DNA of 64,000 bases from Porites lobata (lineage: Eukaryota > Cnidaria > Anthozoa > Scleractinia > Poritidae), in NCBI GenBank assembly GCA_942486035.1, contig CALNXK010000162.1, positions 1,186,001 through 1,250,000 on the forward strand, given 5' to 3'. The notes below the pieces were generated by a model. It was not told where the DNA came from, ran no database searches, and worked only from the letters and a program-made list of their open reading frames with translations. Position numbers and translations under genes: made by a program. Position 1 is the stretch's first letter. Each line of letters starts with the position of its first letter. This document shows, piece by piece, positions 58,699 through 64,000 of the stretch.

Positions 58699-61264
58699 CT
58701 AAAGAAAAGGAAAGAAGAAATCAGACGATGCTTTGGCCTCAAATGTTGGTCGGGGTTTTATCTGAGCTTGAGGTTTGTCAGATACGTCCACAAATCCCAC
58801 GGATGTGATGACTTCAACCTTTTGCTCCACAGAAGAGCTGCCCGGTTGGCACTGAACGCCTCCGCACTGAAATGCAACGTAAAGTCACATTAAACTGTGG
58901 GAACTGTCTCCTAATATGCGTCTCTAGGAGAGCTAGACGCACAATACGTGGCTTTTAAAGGGATTATCGCGACTGAAACGCAAGCCAGCCTCAGATCTAG
59001 AATCACAGCCGGTTCCCGTTGCGTAAAGCAGTTCTCCCTGAAAATTCATCATGGAGATGCTGCTTTTGAAAGGACTTCTCATGTCTATCGATAATTTGAC
59101 GATTGGATTCCAAGTACTTTATTGGCCGTGAAATTAGCGTAATGCATGACAGAAACGCGTAGCATCTTAACGACTAGCTTATGCGTAACTCGTTATAGGT
59201 CGAATGAAGAGTCTACAAGTGATTACGGAACCTGTTTGCAACGTTTCCAGTAATAGGTGAATTAAAATTTGGCTACTTTCAACAACAACAACACTTTATT
59301 CACTTACCTGGTATGGAACATCTTTACGATCGTCATACTTAAACATAACTCCGACAATCTGAAAATCACGTAAAGCAAAATACCCTTTACAATAGCCTAG
59401 ATTGTCATTAATTCCTCTTAGCAAGTATAGCACAACAGAAAAAGGATAAGGTAAGTGTATGGCAGAACAGCGAATGGGTTTGTCTGAAAGAAGTAATAAC
59501 GAGCCGTAAGATGATGATGAATATGATGACGATGATGATGATGATGATAACTTCAGTCGAAGCTCCGCTAACGGCTACCGCTCTACAACGGCCACTGTTT
59601 TTCGTCCCGGCGGAAAAAAAATCATACATTGACTCTTGTTTAAAACCTCTCTACAACGGTCACTTTCTTCTGTCCCCAAGGTGGCCGTTTGTAGAGAAGT
59701 TCAACTGTATCAAATGGCCCTCTGCATCTTTCTAACTTTAGGCCCCACGAATGGGCCCGTCTGTTATGTTGTATAATGGCATAAAGTTGCACTCCGATTC
59801 AAACTTCCATAAAGAAACCAAAAGGAAGGTTATCCAAGCAGAAACCAAATAAAGGACAAAAGAAAATGATATACACCAATAAACAAAAAGACCAAAGAAA
59901 AAAAGCATTTATTACCTTTGGTTGAGGGTTAGCCAGGAAACCAAAATTAGCGAACAAAACTTCAATGTGAAGTCCAAGTATCATATTCCGACAGCCACCA
60001 TTTCCTTCTTCAGCCTATCAAAGAAAGAAATTTTTAAAAGCAACCTAAATTTAAACAAAATGACCACAAACCCAAGAACGAGTATTCGAAGCAAAATCAA
60101 TCAAATACTTTAAAAAACAAAAAAAATTTTTAAAGTTTCAATAAACACAGCAGTTTCAGTTGTACATAGCAAGACAGTACGTTTTATCACGCCTCCTAAT
60201 GCAGACGGGAACGCGCCATTTCTATCGATCAGAGCTACGCGACGGTGTAGCCGTTTTGCAGTACAAAGGCAGTGCCTTTATTTACTGCCTTCATTTCTCA
60301 GTTAATTGCCGTTTTGCAGGACAAAGGCAATGCCTTAATTTACTGCGTTCATTTCTCAGTTAATTTCCGTTTTGCAGGACAAAGGCAGTGCCTTTATTTC
60401 TCAGTTAATTGAACACCCTAAGCATTGGTCCGGCTCCGGGAATCAAGCCCGCGACCTTCCGCACTGCCGTGCAACATTCTATGGACTGATATAAATCTGC
60501 CGCAGTTAAAAAATATATCTTGTAAGGTGAAAAATATTTCAGTCGTAAAGTTATCTTGTAAAAGTCGTTGACTCATCTACTCAGGAGAAGATAACAATCA
60601 GCATCAAATACACTCCTTTTTTTTGTAAGAATATATTTTATAAGAATATCGAGGCTGAAATTGGCGAAATTTTAAGAACATTTTAAGAATAAAGCCGAGG
60701 CTGAGATTTTGAAAAGGATAGATATAATTTTGTGTGTTGAAACATCTGTAAATACAATACAATTTTATGTTTTTAACTTAACCGTATAAAATTATTCCTT
60801 TCTCTGAACGGCGAAACTAGCTAACAAAACGAAAAAACCTGGACTAGCTACAGAAAAATGTTCAACGCTAATGACAGTTCGATGAACGGTACATGTAATA
60901 CATATGTACAATATTCAGCACAGATCTAGATACCAAACACTTGTAATTGATACCCCAATAAATTCTAAAACGGAAATGTCACAAGCTATAATTTAAGAAT
61001 AATACAAGAATATTTTCAGCCTAAAATCGGCAGAAAAATAAGAATATTCAGCCTCGGCCGAAAAAACAACATTCTTATAAAAAAAAAAGAGTATACCCGG
61101 CATTTATTTACCTCATTTGCTGGTTTGGAATTAAGAATTTTGACCCAATCACCCACACTGTTCACATCGGAGTTACCAAAGGATGCCACGTAAGTGGGTA
61201 GATCACCTGACATTATGTTAAGCACTATCTCTTGGAGCTTTTTACACTGCGATCCGTCCAAGGT
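58699..61264 (-). CDS. TCTN: Tectonic (TCTN), last four exons
   Basis: Tectonics are signal-peptide-bearing proteins of the ciliary transition zone, part of the MKS/B9 complex. Four exons, all phase 0: 61264-61112 (TLDGSQCKKLQEIVLNIMSG.., donor GTAAAT), 60014-59916 (GLHIEVLFANFGFLANPQPK, donor GTAATA), 59358-59308 (IVGVMFKYDDRKDVPYQ, donor GTAAGT) and 58866-58699, ending TFEAKASSDFFFPFL-stop. The NPQ-x-I-G block, the SVGFVDVS block and the FFFPF-type C-terminus are the family's signature, closest in feel to TCTN1. The 5' exons must lie beyond the right edge or are hidden among repeats; none was found up to 64000. The reading frame is intact. Which vertebrate paralogue it equals cannot be settled here. 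Confidence 0.82.
60250..60412. repeat. 58-bp tandem repeat, three copies, in a TCTN intron
   Basis: GCCGTTTTGCAGTACAAAGG and variants restart at about 60250, 60308 and 60366. Each unit holds GGCAGTGCCTTTATTTACTG and TTCTCAGTTAATT. Confidence 0.9.
60428..60485 (-). repeat. tRNA-like module, degenerate
   Basis: On the minus strand CGCGGGCTTGATTCCCGG resembles a B box with its closing stem, and CATAGAATGTTGCACGGCAG lies upstream. It directly follows the 58-bp repeat, so the pair may be one SINE. Confidence 0.45.
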
Positions 61265-61632
61265 CTGTGGGAAACTTGATAAAAAAGAAGAACATGTGTA
61301 CACTGAAAACACTCATACAAAATTACAATATGGACCCAACATTAGCCGGTTATCATCCTGGTTAAACATTTCTATTTGTACTTTTATTTCTATTTACTCC
61401 ATTCTATCAAAAAAATAGTGCATCAGTGCATCAGTGTTTAGACTGAAAACTACATGTACATTAGGTTAGCAAAGAAATTAAGAATGGAGAAGGGCACAGT
61501 ATAGTAAAACTAATTATGGCCCATTAACAAGATTGACACAAAACTACTGAGCTTCAAAAGACGCGGTCATCGTCATCGCTGACCGCATTCTAATTATGAT
61601 GAACAAGTAAATTACTCACATTAGCACTCTTA

Positions 61633-61828
61633 GGTTACGTGCAAACGGGCGCAACAACTCCCAACAATTTTGGGAGTTGTTGCGTCCGTTTGCACGGGGC
61701 TAAAAGTTTGACCGGTTTCAAACTTTGCGCAACAACATGCAACAGGGTGTGCCAACGGACGTACCATGTAACATCCAATAATGTTGGGAGTTGTTGGTCA
61801 ACAATGTTGCGTCCGTTCGCACGCAGCC
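61633..61828. mobile_element. PIF/Harbinger-like MITE with TTA target duplication
   Basis: Ends GGTTACGTGCAAACGGGCGC and, inverted, GGCTGCGTGCGAACGGACGC. TTA flanks both sides (61630-61632 and 61829-61831). The matching site in the left D copy (near 56458) is empty, which confirms the borders. Inside are repeats of CCAACAATTTTGGGAGTTGT type. Confidence 0.9.
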
Positions 61829-62038
61829 TTACAGTGAAATTTAGTCTATTGAAGTAACCTCTGGGAATCGCAAAGGAATGAAAAGAATTTTGCTTATAAA
61901 CAAAAGCTTGGTAGTGAAACTTTAATCAGGCGAAAGAAAATAATTACCAGTATAAAATTACTAACATAATTTAATAATTTTATTAGCTTAAAACTGTTAA
62001 AATTATTAAATCATGTCAGTAATATTATTATTGCCTTG

Positions 62039-62755
62039 GTCAGGCGAAAGAAAATAAGTTCAGCATAGCCTTTCTTTAAAAGAAAAAAACTACACTTGAG
62101 TTAAAAAACAGTTTGAACTGTTAATTAACGAGATGCTTTCAGTGATTACAACACCTGTTGTCTTCTCATGAGGCAGCAAGAGGACCAGCATAATATAACT
62201 AACATAATTTAATCAGTTTAACAGCTTAAAACTGTTAAAGTTATTAAATCATGTCAGTAATATTATTATTGCCTTGGTCAGGCGAAAGTAAATAAGTTCA
62301 GCATAGCCTTTCTTTAAAAGAAAAAAACTACACTTGAGTTAAAAAACAGTTTGAACTGTTAATTAACGAGATGCTTTCAGTGATTACAACACCTGTTGTC
62401 TTCTCATGAGGCAGCAAGAGGACCAGCATAATATAACTAACATAATTTAATTAGTTTAACAGGTTAAAACTGTTAAAGTTATTAAATTATGTCAGAAATC
62501 TTATTATTACTTTGGTCAGCAAAAGAAAATAAGTTCAGGAGAGCCTTTCTTTGAAAGAAAAAAAAAACCACACCTGAAATAACAAACAGCTTGAACTGTT
62601 AATTACCGAGATGCTTTCAGTGATTACAACACCTGTTGTTTTCTTATGACGCATCAAGAGGACCAGTATAATATTACTAACATAATTTAATTAATTTAGC
62701 AGCTTAAAACTGCTAAAGTTATTAAATCATGTCAGAAATATTATGGCCGATTGTT
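62039..62755. repeat. 239-bp tandem repeat, three copies
   Basis: TCAGGCGAAAGAAAATAAGT restarts at about 62039, 62278 and 62515. Each unit contains GAACTGTTAATTAACGAGAT and TTAAATCATGTCAGTAATAT. The left D copy has one full unit and a shortened one (56569, 56689). Confidence 0.9.
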
Positions 62756-63896
62756 CTATGGCTACAATAGTACAATGCACTCTGATTGGCTGTTTTCTTA
62801 TAATGACCGGGAATTACTGGCAAAGTGTCCAACGCATATACAATCTGTTTAACTTGATAACGGATATCCATGTTATGGTCAGTTAACAGCTGTCAAAGAG
62901 GGCATCAGCTGACCAGTGTCACCTGACTGTAACGCATGCTTAAGTGTACAATTCATTGAGGTGGCGTGTTTTTTTTAAGTTATCTGCTGACCAGTTATTG
63001 GTTTTAATTGATCACAGGCTCAGGTCCATAATGAAAAGGCCATATAATAAATAACTTCTTAACCTCGTCTGTTCGGCCATTACAGGGAAATCTCAGACTT
63101 CGGCCTTGATGTATTGATCTCCGACATTTCCCTGTAATTAACTCACTCTTGGTTAACAAGTAGAGAGTAAAACATGTAATATACTATCAATAAAACGAGC
63201 CTCATTTCCACGTTAAAAAAGTCAGCTGAAACCATATTTATTCATATCTATTAACCTATTTATTTATTTCTATGAGCAGGTCCGACAGACATCAAAATTC
63301 ATAGTTGGTTCCATGGCTTGGGGGAATAAAACAAAAGAAACGTATTTTTCATCCCTGAACTAACATGTGATTTCTTTTGTTTTAATCCCCCAAACCTGGG
63401 AGGCGGGTATGAATTCTAAAAATTGGTATATTCAGTCTATGGTGGTTTAAAATGGAGGCCTGAATCTATAACTTACTGACTAGTCTGACAACATACTACT
63501 GACTATATAACTTATAGAACATATAATTAATTAATATGACCAATCAATTTTAAAATATGAACAGACTATAAATGTACCACGGGTGAACTCAATAAAGTGT
63601 TCACACCTTCACCAAACTTTCCCCTTAGTGAATATAGGCTGATAAAGACAAATCATGTTTTTACTTCTTATAAACAGTGAGCTATATTAACCAAACTGTA
63701 GACATTCTCGATTTTGACATGCGACTGTTTTAGCAATCACATCTTTCTCATATATTCACCAGGGCAAAAATTCACCATTACATTTCTATCGTTACATACA
63801 GCATATATGCAGATATTGACATTCTAGTCCAAGCAGTATGCAGGATATTTGTCACATGAACGTAGTTTTAGTGGTCTTGGGTCCCACGAGTCTCCA

Positions 63897-63953
63897 TTAA
63901 CCTGTAGCTTACTGGTGAGAGCATCTGGACTAGTAACCAGCAGCTCCTAGGTT
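63897..63953 (+). repeat. tRNA-like module in repeat D, right
   Basis: AACCTGTAGCTTACTGGTGA then GAGCATCTGGACTAGTAACC. Same element as 57474-57530 with a changed anticodon loop; degenerate. Confidence 0.45.
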
Positions 63954-64000
63954 AGGCCTGGTTCAGACACTCGAAACAGTGTCTGAATCAGTTAGGAAGG

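Larger units (their letters stand above)
61412..63955. repeat. Long direct repeat D, right copy
   Basis: Collinear with 56223-57535 but expanded by a Harbinger-type MITE (61633-61828), extra 239-bp tandem units (62039-62755) and about 300 bp of inverted-repeat sequence at 63010-63340 (ACAGGGAAATCTCAGACTTC / GATCTCCGACATTTCCCTGT). Confidence 0.9.

Overview
The window is animal nuclear DNA, most likely from an anthozoan cnidarian and probably a stony coral. This rests on AT-rich sequence, GT-AG introns, small exons in consistent phase, cnidarian-style gene content (a GRDP/DUF1399 protein, tectonic, an Ig/FN3 receptor) and a very dense load of MITEs, tRNA-derived SINE-like pieces, LINE fragments and minisatellites. 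The coral assignment is an inference from general character, not from a database match. Most protein-coding sequence lies in short exons, which I joined by hand from splice sites and reading phase.

Left third (1-16 kb). A glycine amidinotransferase (GATM) gene remnant lies on the minus strand at 1.0-3.7 kb. It keeps three recognisable exons and splice sites but has two in-frame stops. It is followed by a LINE fragment, a near-perfect hairpin element, and an apparently intact single-exon GRDP-like gene (minus, 6.06-8.38 kb) whose last ~100 residues are almost pure glycine. A 172-bp minisatellite (9.75-10.6 kb) precedes a Crypton-like tyrosine-recombinase gene (plus, 11.28-15.56 kb) with zinc fingers. 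That gene carries one nonsense codon and one frameshift, and its first intron holds a transposon full of 40-bp repeats.

Middle (16-31 kb). This part is almost gene-free. It is dominated by a ~4.2-kb satellite built on a 10-bp unit, flanked on both sides by sequences carrying the motif GTAGCAAATAC, which becomes a run of perfect palindromes at 24.36-24.62 kb. A LINE copy in two opposed pieces (28.0-29.5 kb) looks like a 5'-inverted (twin-primed) insertion.

Right half (31-64 kb). The most interesting gene is a ten-exon minus-strand gene (47,513 down to 31,550) that I assembled into a 540-residue type I receptor: signal peptide, one Ig domain, three FN3 domains, one transmembrane helix and a ~45-residue tail ending in an ITAM-like pair of tyrosine motifs. 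Head-to-head with it, 1.3 kb away, starts a plus-strand gene for a ~1,530-residue coiled-coil protein (48,820-55,206) with one 4.2-kb exon. Beyond it are the last four exons of a tectonic (TCTN) gene on the minus strand (61,264-58,699), lying between long direct repeats that differ by identifiable transposon insertions.

The genes are unrelated housekeeping, ciliary or receptor genes and do not form an operon or pathway. The receptor and coiled-coil genes may share a bidirectional promoter.
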